A DNA stretch of 64,000 bases from Suillus spraguei. Its lineage: Eukaryota; Basidiomycota; Agaricomycetes; Boletales; Suillaceae. A program made the position numbers and the translations under genes. The DNA lies in the NCBI GenBank assembly GCA_016800925.1, contig JABCPU010000093.1:1-64000 (forward strand), written 5' to 3'. Below, one piece after another: positions 31,848 through 47,116 of the stretch (position 1 is its first letter; every line of letters begins with the position of its first letter). The notes beneath the pieces are model-generated. The model did no database searches. It saw only the letters and a list, made by a program, of their open reading frames with translations, and was not told where the DNA came from.

Positions 31848-32090
31848 CGATCCTTCTGACGCGTCCCGTAGGTTGGCCTTTCAATTGTGAGTCGAACTCG
31901 AAACTGCGGCATTCGATATGAGAGCGATCGGCAACTGCCGATAAGAAGTGCATAATCCAGTATTTGTGTTCTACTAGCAAAAAGATAAAACTACAGCCGA
32001 CGTGAGAGAGTCCCGCACAACAATACAGTTGTTAATTCTGATGTATTTGTAGAGTTTTAATCTAAGATTAATAACCATGAGTATCGTAAA
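31848..32090. other. Intergenic region (CAP1 promoter and ICL1 3' end)
   Basis: A 243-bp gap between two genes on the same strand; no separate feature seen. Confidence 0.4.
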
Positions 32091-33979
32091 TCACAGTTTG
32101 GCCTTGAACTGGTCCTCCGTGACGCCCTTGCCCATGGCTGCTGTGGACGATACGCCACCAGTTACAGTCTTGATGAGATTATCGGCGTAATCAGCACCAC
32201 TCCACTATTCAAGCATTAGATTCAGGGTACGTGTATGAGGTCGTAGCGGCAAACCTTCTGATGCGTCAAGACATCGCAGCTAATCTCTCGCTCTTTGCTC
32301 TGGACAATCTCCACGTATGCTTTCATACCTTCCTTCGCATATGAGCGAGAAAAGAGGTCACTTATGTATGCATTGGAGTGCAAGCCGGCGAGCTGAAAGG
32401 GAAGATGCAGTTAGTTCAAACATTGATTGATGGTTTGTCAAGTACTGACCGTGATAAATTGCCAGACGAAACCGAGTTTACCTAGCTCCCAGACGTAATT
32501 TTTCATGTCCTGACTATTCAAACCAGCGGCCTCCCAGTTGAATGAAGGGCTGAGGTTGTATGCTAACCAATGACCTGGGCGTGCAGCATGGACCCCGCGA
32601 GCGAACTCCTGGGCTTGAGCCAAGATCGGTTTCTTTGTTTCCATCCAAAGAGCATCTGCGTACGGCGCGTACTCAATAGACCGTCTAATCGCGCACTGGG
32701 TGCCACCTTGGTAGCGATAGTATCCTTCCCTAGTCCGAGGTGTATCCCAGTTCCAGTAGGGAACAGACTTGAGATTAAATTCTCTCTGTGCGATGACTAC
32801 CGCTTGAGGGAATGACGAGTGCGCAACCCGGGAGATGAATCGATCCACGGTAGCCTTCGATTCACCTTGCGCAGACAGGGCATTAGCCAAGGTCTCAGAG
32901 AACAACTGCAAGTTTGCAGACACAGTCCAAGCGTCCTCGACCGCCTGTAAATCACTACCAGACTTTCCAGCATTCTCGGCGTCGGTCATAACATTCACAA
33001 GAGGGGGTAGATCCGGGTTTGTGGAGCCGAAAATGAAGGGGTGGTCACGGTCATCAATGTTTGAGGTAATCAGGGTGGCAGCTTCCGAATCGGTACGTGC
33101 GACGACCAAATTCTCTACACCCATAATGTCGTATTGAAGTCGGATAGCAACAAGGCGATTGATATGCTCAGAAATGGGCACAAGAACCTTGCCTGCCATG
33201 TGTCCGCATTTCTTTGTCCCAGGTGCTTGATCCTCGACATGAATACCAGCCGCGCCTTTCTCGACGAACATTTTTGTAAGTTTCATGATTGCAGTGAGAC
33301 CACCATGTCCAGTATCACCATCGGCAATGAGTGGACGAAGATAGTCGATGAACGGTGTCGCAGCAAGTTCTGCTTCGGACATGTGCGAACGAGCTTCACG
33401 TTGCTTACGGTCATGGAAGAGTTGTGCCATGAATAGGTGCTCAACTTTGTTAGGAACCGTATTTGAGGGGTAATCTGGATGCAGGTTAAGGATAATACGT
33501 CATCGCTGAAGAAAAAGTACATGCCTGCGAGATCGGGGCCGGGTTCGTTGGTAGACGAAGCCGTGCTGGAGCACTGCCAACCAGAAACATAAACTGTCTC
33601 AAGGTACTTGGCCATCTGAGTAACCTGTACGGGGTCTAGACTATACACATTACGTCAATCTTGTCGCACAGAAGTGTCTTGTGGAGGTCACTTACGCTCC
33701 ATATGTGTGTGATGGTGTACCATTCTTGGCGTGCTCAGAGAGCAGGGCGAAAAGTTTCTTTCCTTGAATCTCGGAGGGATACTTGATTGGGATGCTACCC
33801 CGCTTCGCAACGACCTGAGCAGCAGTATATGGTCGCTTCACTCTGGCGAAACGTGGACTCTTCATGATCGACATTGCTCAATACTGCAACTCACTTCTTG
33901 CAGTTTAGGGGCTCACCTGGAACCACCGTTCGACCTCTGCGACCTCTGCCTGGAAAGCGGCGCGCTCAGTGTTTGCCAT
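32091..33979 (-). CDS. ICL1: Isocitrate lyase
   Basis: Isocitrate lyase splits isocitrate to glyoxylate and succinate, the first step unique to the glyoxylate cycle, used for growth on acetate, ethanol or fatty acids. Exons 33979-33917, 33859-33696, 33640-33525, 33474-32450, 32392-32255 and 32204-32091 give 539 aa, the normal length. The catalytic signature KKCGHMAGK has the active-site Cys near residue 204. Other marks are [29 protein letters not shown] and, N-terminal, SGWQCSS. The protein ends in AKL, a type-1 peroxisomal targeting signal variant, which fits location in peroxisomes or glyoxysome-like bodies. Intron 3 (33524-33475) starts with GC (AG|GCATGT) and is the only way to keep [18 protein letters not shown] in frame. 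In fungi this gene is induced by C2 carbon and repressed by glucose; I saw no clear operator site. Confidence 0.98.
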
Positions 33980-34749
33980 AACAGTAATACTAGGAGGATG
34001 ATTGAAGGTAGGAAGAAAATATGAATCTGTCGTTAAAAGGTGAGTCAGTGAGTTCCGAGGTACGAATAAAACATGTGATTCCACTAACAGCACCTGATGC
34101 AAAATCATAACTCCTATACTGCCGATAATGACGGCGCTACCAAGAGCAAGCTAATGGTCGTGATTACGCTCTATGTCCGAAAACATGGAGGTGACAGACG
34201 GCATTATACGGACTTTCAGCGGGAGCGGCCAGGCTCAAAGCTGTTCCCCACAAGTGTTAGTAGAATGATTCGGCCGAGTAACAAGCCCAGAGTTGGCTAC
34301 TTACCTCCAACTTATTCAGGGCACTGATTGAAGTAGCGACAATCTAATCCTAAACCGACTTTGGTCTTGTTTGATTGACACCTGTCACGACCCGCGGCAC
34401 GCCGTTGAACAACAACATGGGCTTCGGCGGCGACCTGCGGTAACTACCCTGTATAGATGACAGCAAACAACTGAAATACTCATGATACTCAGTAATTTGC
34501 AGTTAATTCCGTCCAGTTTATTTCTCATAATACTAACGTGGTGATCTAATTAGTGACAAGGATAGCAGGTTCCTCAGCGTTCAAAAACCTCCGGACGTCA
34601 CCCATCATGACGAGTGACTCGGAGTGAGCTGTCTGGTGCCACCACAAAGCCACCGTGTCCAGGGACAGGTAGCACCTGGGCGCACCCAAAAACAAGGCTT
34701 GCATTCGTCTAAGTCGATTATTGTCCACGTTGCAATAACATATACATCA
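33980..34749. other. ICL1 upstream region and ALG7 3' region
   Basis: The 770 bp hold no recognisable gene; the 60-codon frame at 34546-34728 (minus) has no known features. The part next to 33980 should be the ICL1 promoter. No clear C2-response element could be picked out by eye. Confidence 0.4.
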
Positions 34750-36535
34750 TCACCGCCTGTCGCCGTCATAGACGAGGCCAGCTAAACCGTAGCGTATGGT
34801 AAAAGCAAGCACACTGCCCGCAATCTGTCAACAAAGAATTTCGGAAAAAGGCGCCAGCTTCAGTAATTTGGCGAGCAGAGATATGCTAAACCTGCACACC
34901 TGAGTACACATAAGAATCTGAACGAGCTTCTTCTCGTTCATAGGACCCAGACGCAGGAGAAAAAAATTGAGGATCGTTAGATTGGTGGCTTCAAGGACAA
35001 TTCCGCTCGTTGGGTCTATAGTCAACTCTGTGAGACCGAGTGTGGCAAATATACGAAGTGTAAGAGACGCGAGCCACGTAGGAGGTCGTTTGTCAAATAC
35101 GGTTTTCGAGGGGTGCAGCAAATTGGTATCAGGAACGAATCTAAATGGACATCACTAGTTGGTCAATGACGGATTATATCTCAAAAATTATGGTAGAACC
35201 TTGGAACGCGATGCCGAGGACACGGCACGATACCGAAGAGCTGTGGGCATGAGAGCAGAAAATTGAAAATTTGAGGAATAAAGAACAGGAGTAGGGTCTT
35301 GGAGAAGTGTGCCTGTATTCCGACCACGGAGAAGGCCATTCCAGTAACATAACAGAGCGTATCTCCAGGGAACGCACGCGCAGGATACCTATGGGTAATG
35401 AGAAATAGAAATTCAGGGATTTTGGATCATTCGAACTCACCAGTTATGGTACATAAATCCAAGACATACACCTACGAGAGGAAGCATGAAGTACAGACTG
35501 AAGAGATGTCTGTCAACAAGTTCAATACTTCCGTAAGCCATTCCTGCGTGCCAGGGGCCACCAACTTCGACTTCTATTCGATTACCGAGCAGGTGCATGG
35601 GTATACGGAAGTCAAACGGCCAGGGCAAGTATAGAAGATCATTGACAATAACTGAGATTGCAATGATCAATGCTTGACTGACTTCGGATCCATTGATCCC
35701 AGCGAGAATATTGATACTGTTGGTGGTGAATGTCGAAAGGAGTGACATGTAGAGATAATACAAGGGACCTGAAGGATGATGAGAACATCACAACCGATGA
35801 TACAATAAAAATTACAAACCTAGGTTGACAAGAAGGCCAAGGAATGGCCGAAGAGGAATGGGTACAACTACATGAGTATTCCCTCCCTCTGCATAGTAGA
35901 CCATCAAGAGCGGTATGGCAGCAATAAGCGGAATAGGCAGTTTATGCCTCCATCGGATATCGAACACATCGTCGAGGAACCCCAACAGAGTTGCCATCAA
36001 GAGCGATAGCAATGATGACAGATATACGGATAACTTCACTGCTCATTACATAGATGTTCTTTGAACACTGAGGAGGTACTAACCTCATGATGTAGAGACG
36101 CAACGCCCAGCAAGCCATCGATCTTGCTTCCGCTGCCCGAAAGGCTTGCGATAGAAGTGGAGAATGGGAAAGGAATAAACAAGATTAATAGCAGGATATA
36201 TATTGACGCGCAGACGAGGCCTTGACTCTCTGGTCTTAAGATGCAGGTCAGCTTTCGACCTCGCGCTCGCCGTTCAATGACACAAACATGGGATCAGAGT
36301 AGACCTTCAAAAGATCCTTCCCTTTCAAGTCGGCCTTCACGAATGTTGGTCCAAGAGCCGGGACCAGGTAGAGCGCGGCAACGAACGCAAATACAGAGAA
36401 ACCAACAGATGCCCATAGGGCTGGCAATGGAGGAACGGGGTCTAGCAAAGGACGAATAACAAACCATGAAGCAACTGGTATTAAGGATATGAGCAATATG
36501 CCGGGGAGTGGCCTAGGGGATAGTGGAGGCGCCAT
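34750..36535 (-). CDS. ALG7: UDP-GlcNAc:dolichyl-phosphate GlcNAc-1-phosphotransferase
   Basis: ALG7/DPAGT1 makes GlcNAc-PP-dolichol on the ER membrane, the committed first step of N-glycosylation and the target of tunicamycin. Exons 36535-36288, 36234-36080, 36038-35820, 35768-35441, 35388-35200, 35140-34900 and 34824-34750 give 484 aa. The protein is mostly transmembrane. Family motifs: [25 protein letters not shown] (metal-binding Asp pair), [14 protein letters not shown], and [14 protein letters not shown], then a cytosolic loop with CPRHRVPRF that joins exon 6. For intron 2 I chose donor GTACCT (after GAG GTT A), because the nearer GTTAGT would break the frame into [13 protein letters not shown]. 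The gene starts 125 bp from the divergent SET-TAD3 gene. Confidence 0.96.
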
Positions 36536-36660
36536 GGCTTGCCTGCCGAAGTTCCAGTATGATGTTCTTTGTTGAAACTCTCCACCGTGACTGAAATACT
36601 AACGCGTTGAAGACGTGTCAGGATCACGTTTCAGCACGTGGGACCGCTACTCTTCCGTTT
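36536..36660. promoter_or_regulatory. Divergent promoter between ALG7 and SET-TAD3
   Basis: Only 125 bp separate the two start codons (ALG7 ATG at 36535 on minus, SET-TAD3 ATG at 36661 on plus), so the two genes must share promoter sequence. No canonical TATA box is evident. Confidence 0.6.
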
Positions 36661-38464
36661 ATGGCCACCATTTCAATCAGCTCAGGAGAATCATCTGCGA
36701 AAAATTCATTGTGCTGCAGTGCTTGGGTCTTAAACCGTGAAGGATGTTGCATAAAGACAGATGGTAAAGGGAGAGGTGTTTACGGTGAGCAATCTCATTT
36801 AAATCCTATGTGGAACAAAAGTTGAAGGAAAATGGCGGTTGGCAGCATCTCGCGTTATACCACCCCAGACCGTAATCGAAGTTAGCCCTGTGCTACTTTT
36901 CACCAGAACGGAATACGAGGATCATGGCAGACATACAATCCTAGACCATTACACATTTAGCTGGCGAGATGGACGAATGGCTCTCGCCCTTGGGCTCGGT
37001 AATATTTATTCTGCACTGATCATCATCGTTCACTCAACGAAGCACGGTGATACTACCTAGGCTCCCTTTTCAATCATTCAAGCCATCCGAATGTGTCATA
37101 CATGATCGATCCCGCTCATGAGTGTATCAGGTACACGTCTGCAAGGACAGTCAACCCCGGGGAAGAGTTGTGTATTTTCTACGGCCATAGACTCTGGTTT
37201 GATCCTGTGGGAACTGCAGAAAATTTGCCACCTCAAGTCTGTCTCGACCAAAGTGACCAGTCTGAATTTCTTGATATTCTGGGTGTCGATAGTGAAGCGG
37301 ATGATGTTGAACCATGGGACACTGGCAAACCGAACGATATCATGGAAGGTGAGGCTCTTCCGTTCATTTGGAAGAAGCTTCAAATAGATGAAGAAGAGGA
37401 GTCAATGGAAGATGTTAGGACAAGTACGTTCAGCCCACTTTTTTGAAATTGGGGAGCGTGACTCACCACACCGTTTAGTGCAAGCTTGGGCGGTCGACAT
37501 TCCGGACCCGAAATACATAGCGACGATGTTAAAGTGAGACTATTTACTCCAATGTCGCCAACCAACACTCAAACCTACTAGATGGCTGAGACAGTCAGGT
37601 CTCGAGAGCGATACCCTATCGCATCTCAAACGTATCAGGAAAAGAGATCATATCTCCACGCTCCTGCTCAGTATCTCATCCTCTGCTCCTTTACTTCCTA
37701 CGAACATCGATATTGGAGATCCCTATCAGATCTTAGTACCCTGCAATCCCGCTTTAACACAAACATCACTTATTTTAAAAAATACTTTATGGCCTACTGT
37801 ATTCGCACCACGGCGGAAATGGGAGCCCGAGAATTGGTCTATTGCAAAAGTTCAATGGGCTCGTAATGCCATCAAGCATATTTTGCGAAATACCGATCAG
37901 ACAACGTCAAGTGAGGAGGTTGGTTAATTTGAAGTCTGTAATAGGAAGCATGCTCACAGTCTCTTAGCTTCCAGTCATTGCACACGTGCCCAAGCCCTTC
38001 GAAACGAATCTCTATTGTCTCAATCATTTACAGCCACAGATACGCGTATATCCACTGGGCATCCGTTACGCCATGCCGCAATGAACATTATTCGAACCAT
38101 AGCCGATTGGCGTGCAAAAACATTTCCCACTGACCTTCTACCCGGTCCCGCAAAGTCCGCTACTTCCCCTTTTGACGGCAGCCTCGGAATCTCAGAACCA
38201 TCGTGCAACGGCACGAATTACCTGCTGACTGGGCTCACGCTATTCATAACCCACGAACCATGCATCATGTGCAGCATGGCACTGTTACATTCGCGCGTTA
38301 AAGAGGTTTTCTACATCGTTCCCATGCCACAGACAGGAGGATGCGGTGGATCTGCATGTCTGCCTGCACTTAAGGGCGTTAACCACCGCTATAGCATCGC
38401 GCACTGGAGATCGAGAGACGGCAGTGCAGCCCCGGCACATCTCGATGAGCAGATAGATGCATAG
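36661..38464 (+). CDS. TAD3: SET-domain protein fused to tRNA adenosine deaminase subunit Tad3
   Basis: Exons 36661-36784, 36846-36998, 37061-37423, 37479-37533, 37582-37918 and 37968-38464, about 509 aa. The first ~140 residues form a SET domain: GKGRGVYASR, then TEYEDHGRHTILDHYTF, SLFNHSSHPNVSY (the NHS..PN motif) and NPGEELCIFYGH (the EELxxxYG motif), which suggests an active lysine methyltransferase fold. The C-terminal ~165 residues are a cytidine-deaminase-fold Tad3/ADAT3 domain: STGHPLRHAAM, in which the catalytic Glu is replaced (HAA), then NYLLTGLTLF, the zinc motif EPCIMCSMAL, HSRVKEVFY and the GVNHRY tail. Tad3 is the non-catalytic partner of Tad2 in making inosine at tRNA position 34. 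The last exon switches frame near 38008-38016 (VPKPFETN to SQSFTATDTR): one base appears missing, and restoring it makes the length divisible by three. The two domains lie in one continuous chain of exons with matching phases. Confidence 0.88.
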
Positions 38465-38880
38465 TACATAGATGGATATCTATATCTAAGGAGGGCTACC
38501 TCACTGACGTCGGACGGAATTCCCTTTGTACCACTTTGATGAGCCACTCGCTTGCATCTAAACAGTAAAACCATGTCCTTACTTTCCGTATGTATATGTG
38601 ATATAACGCCCACTCCTCTCATGATCCGTCGAACTCATTAAAAGCCCTCAAAGATGCTACTAGTACTGGAGTCTGGCAATTCTTCTAACTTCCATTGACG
38701 CAGTTTACAATACATACATACTGCTCGGTGGACAACAATGAGTTGGGGCATATTAAGGAAAGCAACGATAGCAGGCAAGTAACAATAGTTCAAAAAATAG
38801 ATACATTCCGTCGCTCCCCCGTGTTCTCCGTCATCTGTCCTAACAGTTTTAGACTTCTTCATCTCCTTGACAGCTTGTCA
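38465..38880. other. Convergent 3' intergenic region
   Basis: A 416-bp gap between the stop codons of SET-TAD3 and malic enzyme. It should contain both 3' UTRs; no gene is visible. Confidence 0.4.
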
Positions 38881-41193
38881 TCAGAGTCGTGTGAACGAAC
38901 GCAGCTGCAGCGCAGGTGGCTGCCACATCTTATCATGAATGAGTCCCAAAAGGTCAGCATCGGGAAGTGTACGGAGATAAGGATTCTGGTCCAATTTCTG
39001 AAGGAGTACAAAGGTTAGCATCAAATTTCCACTTATCTGTTCCCTCCTTACCTCTTTTTGTGCCTGTCTGATGACTGCAAATGCGACCCGGGCACTGATA
39101 TCCCTTATGCGCTCAAGGCGAGGATATACCAGTTCGGCCGCTTTTTCGTCCTCGGTCATCGAGTTGGCCAGTGCGATGGCTGCCTGTTCGACCATAGCAT
39201 CCGATACGTGTCGAGTTCGGGACAAGATCGAACCGAAGCCGATACCAGGGAAGATGTACATGTTGTTTCCTTGGCCAGGCTCGTACACGACACCATTATG
39301 GGAGACAGGTTTGTACGGGCTACCTGACGCGAAGATGACCTTTCCATTGGACCTTTATATATGAGGATCACTAACATCGAATATGCTGAGGTTCTGTTAA
39401 CTTACCATTCAATGGCCTCCTGGTAGTCTAGTTCGCTTAGCGCGACGGGGTTCGACAAGGGGAAGATGATGGGACGAGGGTTCAGCGCACACATCGCTTT
39501 GACGACCTTCTCAGTGAACGCATTCTAGAACGAAGTGAAGTTATGCAGAATACAACTATTACTGGAAGGCGTACTCTGATGGTGCTCAGGCCGAGCAAGG
39601 CGGTGGGCTTCACGTAGTTGATGATTTCAACAAGGTCAGTGAGCACAGGGCCATCATAATCGGTGCGTGCGAAGACTGTAATTGCAGTTTAGCTCGTAAA
39701 AAAGAACGCAGAAATATTATCGTACACTTCTTATGCTCTTGAAGACCTTTGCGGTCGGCAGTAACAAGACCTCTTGAATCAACAGTCTAACAGGTTCGCT
39801 GAGTGACAAACTCAAATGCCCTTCGAATGTGGCTTAGCTCACGTAGATTCGAGACCTTGCTTCTTCGGGACTCAGGCCAGACAAGGTAAAGAAGGACAAT
39901 AATTGCTTCGCAACTCCGATGCCTGCAGAACCGGCTCCGAGGAACAAGATTTTGTGATCTGATGCCGGCAGCCCGGAGGCGGCAGAAGACAAACGGGCGG
40001 CATTCGTGAAACCTGACAGGATCACGGACCCAGTTCCTTGGATCTGCAAAGGGGGTCAGTGCAAAAACAGAGAGTTGAATGTGATTGACTGACATCATCG
40101 TTGAAAACACGATACTTATTGCGGTACCGTTCAAGGTATTTGAACGCGTTGTCTGTTGAGAAGTCTTCGAATTGTACTAGTAGAGTGGGAAAGACTTCTT
40201 TCATGGCCTCCATGAACTCGTCCATAAATTCGTCCATCTGGAATATACGTGAGTATATGGACGTGCATATGGTAGCAGAGGTCATACTTCTGGACCCAAC
40301 GGGCGTGGACGGCGAACACCGATGTAGAGAGGATCATCGAGATAGCGTTGTGTATTGGTACCCAAATCCAGGCAAATCGGGACCTGACCAGAGTCAATTG
40401 GGTGCAGGTGGATATTAACAGCATGGACTTACAGTAGATGACGGTTTAATGCCGGCACCAGCGATGTAGAGGTCCCTGCGTAGTTATGTTCAATGAAGGA
40501 TCGCATAGAAAAGTGTAGAGACCCACAATTTCCCAAGACTGATGGGCAAGCCGTTCGCCCCGAGGTCACCCAAACCGAGAATACGAGAACCTGATGGTTT
40601 GATTAGGGAAGTACATAACACAGAGCGCCAAATTAGTTTACCATCAGTGACGACAGCTATCCGGCCGTCATTGAAATTTGGCCAGGTGGCCAAAACATCA
40701 CGAATGTGACCCTTGTCTTCGATGGAGACATATAGGCCCTCGGGTCGCCTCCATATGTGGGAGTAGTTGACACAAGCTTCTCCGACCTTTGAAGAGCGCT
40801 TCTTAAGTATGGTCACACGACTCGGTGGAACACCTTACAGTTGGTGTATACAGGATGGGAATCATTTCCTGAGTGATTCAAAATACCTCAGTCCCGGTTT
40901 TACACGAGACAATGAGGATAGCTTACTTGCATGTTCTCAATCAAAATGTCATAAAAAAGATCAGAGTCACGCCCTTTGAGGCCATTTAGATAGATGTATT
41001 TTTCAAGACCAAGCTGTTTGGAACGCATCTGCTCGAGAGAGCGTTGACGGTGATCAGTCTTGGCAAAGTGGGGAGGAAAACGAGCTGGCGACATGATATG
41101 AAAGTTGGATGCGAAGGAACGTGCTGGGCGGTTGAGTACAGAAGCTAGTGCAGCTTTATAGGAAGAGCTTGAGCAAGTGGCACGATAAAGCAT
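38881..41193 (-). CDS. MAE1: NAD(P)-dependent malic enzyme, probably mitochondrial
   Basis: Malic enzyme oxidatively decarboxylates malate to pyruvate. Thirteen exons: 41193-40927, 40868-40839, 40786-40642, 40590-40527, 40475-40433, 40383-40288, 40237-40094, 40043-39843, 39786-39726, 39675-39575, 39524-39406, 39352-39052 and 38997-38881; all phases agree, 562 aa. Motifs in order: [17 protein letters not shown] (catalytic Tyr region), [60 protein letters not shown], the dinucleotide fold [32 protein letters not shown] and the [11 protein letters not shown] segment. The first ~35 residues ([21 protein letters not shown], basic and Ser-rich, no acids) look like a mitochondrial presequence; a second ATG 33 codons on ([10 protein letters not shown]) could give a cytosolic form. 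Cofactor preference cannot be read with confidence. Confidence 0.96.
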
Positions 41194-42168
41194 TCAGATT
41201 TGAAACAAAGTTCTCGGCACAAAGATGGTACGAGAGGAGGAGGAAGTTCACAAGTCCCTAGACTCTCCCCGGCGTCAAAGTCTATAAAAAGGGCTTTAAA
41301 CGGGGTTTTGGGGATATATGTACCTCGGCAAAAAAATTTCAGATCGGGTTAGTATCAAACGATAGATTAATGTGATTGGACCACGGGGAAAACACTAGAG
41401 CACACTGCTAGTGCGTTAGTATGAAAATCGACTCATTTGGCCCTGCAGGTCCATGGGGAGAAGTGGAACGATGTTGAGTTGCGCTCCCAATATGGAAAGA
41501 GGTGACGAGTGCCGGAACCGGGTCGGAAGGTTACGGATAGGGCTCGGTGAATAATTCACGGTCGATTTCTAACATTTGTTAGTAACATGGGGGCCATAGT
41601 TAACACGGGTTAATAACAGTTACTAACATTTGTGTTACTAACTAGTTCAAAATACGTTAGTAACATTGTTAATAATAAAAACGCGGTTAACAATTGTTAA
41701 AACATCACTGAAGTCCGAGCCTTCCAGCCAAATACAGACTTCAGTTGTTCACCTATCTCATCACCAGTCTTCTCGCACCTCATGTAGGTAGATGGATATA
41801 TCCCTTTGGGCTATAACCTTATACATCATTCAGTCTAATTATCCATGATCCAGATGGATGTATCCCAGCATACACAGTTGGCATTTTTGAAACTCAGCCA
41901 TTTGTCACGGAACGGGTTGTCGCGTCGAGCGCTCTCATGGTCGTCACCTATCGACACACGCTGTCGTCACACTAATATCAAGTAGGATCAATTGCATCGG
42001 TAACGTGAGAATATAGCATATAGAATCTGTCCACTGCACGAAGACACAGGTACACTAAATGCGCTAGTGAAGACAGAGCTAGTCAGTCATGCATAAATGA
42101 TTAGAGGCCTGATAAACGGACCAAAAAGATAATCACCGCGCTCCCTTGGTAAAGTACCTCTTGTCATC
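41194..42168. other. Malic-enzyme upstream region
   Basis: No gene is visible in these 975 bp. The notable content is the cluster of GTTA(G/C)TAAC palindromes at 41578-41664, annotated separately. The right end should hold the 3' UTR of the mL58 gene. Confidence 0.5.
41578..41664. promoter_or_regulatory. Cluster of four GTTA(G/C)TAAC palindromes
   Basis: Exact copies lie at 41578-41586 (GTTAGTAAC), 41619-41627 (GTTACTAAC), 41634-41642 (GTTACTAAC) and 41656-41664 (GTTAGTAAC). GTTAGTAAC and GTTACTAAC are reverse complements of each other, so this is one odd-length palindrome in both orientations. Looser relatives (GTTAATAAC, GTTAACA) fill the gaps. Four exact 9-mers in 87 bp is far above chance. 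The cluster is 385 bp upstream of the malic enzyme start. It may be a binding array for a dimeric regulator, or a fragment of a simple repeat. Confidence 0.6.
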
Positions 42169-42714
42169 TTACCAGAATTCACGACGTTTCTGCTTGATAG
42201 CAACGAAGGTAGCCTTTTTCTCTCCCCACTTCTCCCTCACAGTCGCATGCTCCGTTTCCATTTTCCTTGCGAACTCCTTCCGTTGGGGCCTTGGAAGGGC
42301 AGCGACTTTGGACACAAAGTTTGGCGTGCACTTGAACAACTTGGCAAGTTTAGCACGACTGTATTTCTCTGGATTAGACAGTCTCAGCTTTCGTAATTGC
42401 TCAATGTCTTTATCAGACATTTGTGATGGTGCAGCTTTGTAAGCCGAAGGCCGCAATAAAGGTGGCATGGGTGCATTTTTATTGGATAGTGTTGGAGACT
42501 TGAGCAATGGAGAAGCAGGAGCTAAAGTTGTTGAATGAGGTGAAGGTGCTGTTGGGGGAGGTCGATGAATGAAGGTCAAGTTCTCGTCCTTGAGTGTTTT
42601 GACAACAGCGTTTGAATGGTTCAGCAATGGATCTGGAAAACGCGCAGGAGGCTTTTCTGCGATGCGAGTTGCATAGCTGCGGGTGAATGAAAAGAATAAC
42701 CGTGGCTTCAGCAT
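42169..42714 (-). CDS. MRPL20: Mitochondrial large-subunit ribosomal protein mL58 (MRPL20 family)
   Basis: A single exon of 181 codons starting with a basic, Phe/Ser/Tyr-rich presequence (MLKPRLFFSFTRSYATR) followed by a Pro-rich linker. The conserved core is in the second half: IEQLRKLRLSNPEKYSRAKL, then LAKLFKCTPNFVSKVA, which matches the pattern of the fungal mitochondrial ribosomal protein L20 family (LRxxDPxxxTRxxLAKxFxCSxxFV). A Lys/Arg/Glu-rich helix follows to the stop (KQKRREFW). The product is a fungal-specific subunit of the mitochondrial large ribosomal subunit. Its start codon is 100 bp from that of COQ5 on the opposite strand. Confidence 0.82.
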   Translation of the reverse strand: MLKPRLFFSFTRSYATRIAEKPPARFPDPLLNHSNAVVKTLKDENLTFIHRPPPTAPSPHSTTLAPASPLLKSPTLSNKNAPMPPLLRPSAYKAAPSQMSDKDIEQLRKLRLSNPEKYSRAKLAKLFKCTPNFVSKVAALPRPQRKEFARKMETEHATVREKWGEKKATFVAIKQKRREFW

Positions 42715-43815
<1,101 letters not shown>

Positions 43816-43982
43816 CAATAGCATTCTCGTAGTACGATACCCATAATGCGTCTGTCTCGCTTTCTTTGCGGTTTTTGTGAATTGTTGCAAACAATATATG
43901 CGAGGAAGCGCCACACCGTGACAGCCGCGCCTCTGCCAGCGTACTCACGAGTCACGACAGCTGTACTTCACAAACGACCATC

Positions 43983-46698
<2,716 letters not shown>

Positions 46699-47116
46699 TT
46701 CTAGTCTTCCTCAATGCAACTCCCTGTATCATACACTCCTTGTAACCTATTATCGTGCATTGTCCTCAGAAGGTCAAGCACATATTCTCTTATATTTCCT
46801 CTTTCATATATATGCTTTCGGGAGCGAAACGGCATAGTCTACAATCTGTGATTGATCTAGCTATGATAACCCATCAGTGCAGTCATTGCAGTGGGAGTTG
46901 AGTGGGGCTGGTCGGTGATCACCAGGCGTGTGTGATTACAAGGCAATGGTTCTCCGCTTCGATGCGCAGGACGGTAAAACAGCACCCTAGCCCCGAGCGA
47001 TCTACTTGGTTTGGCCAACGTTAACCTTGACGCCTTCATTATTGCCTTACCAACCTATTCGGGTCCTCGTCCTGGTGCCGCTGAGCAGAAACCACATATT
47101 CCCACGTATCGTAGTC
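46699..47116. other. Intergenic region
   Basis: Between the CUL1 stop and the RTT109 start; an upstream in-frame ATG at 47006 precedes the chosen RTT109 start. No separate gene is seen. Confidence 0.4.

Noticed and set aside
30610..41193. Metabolic gene cluster around ICL1 and malic enzyme
   Set aside because: The intervening genes (ALG7, SET-TAD3) and CAP1 are unrelated to carbon metabolism; no transporter, regulator or backbone enzyme of a cluster is present.
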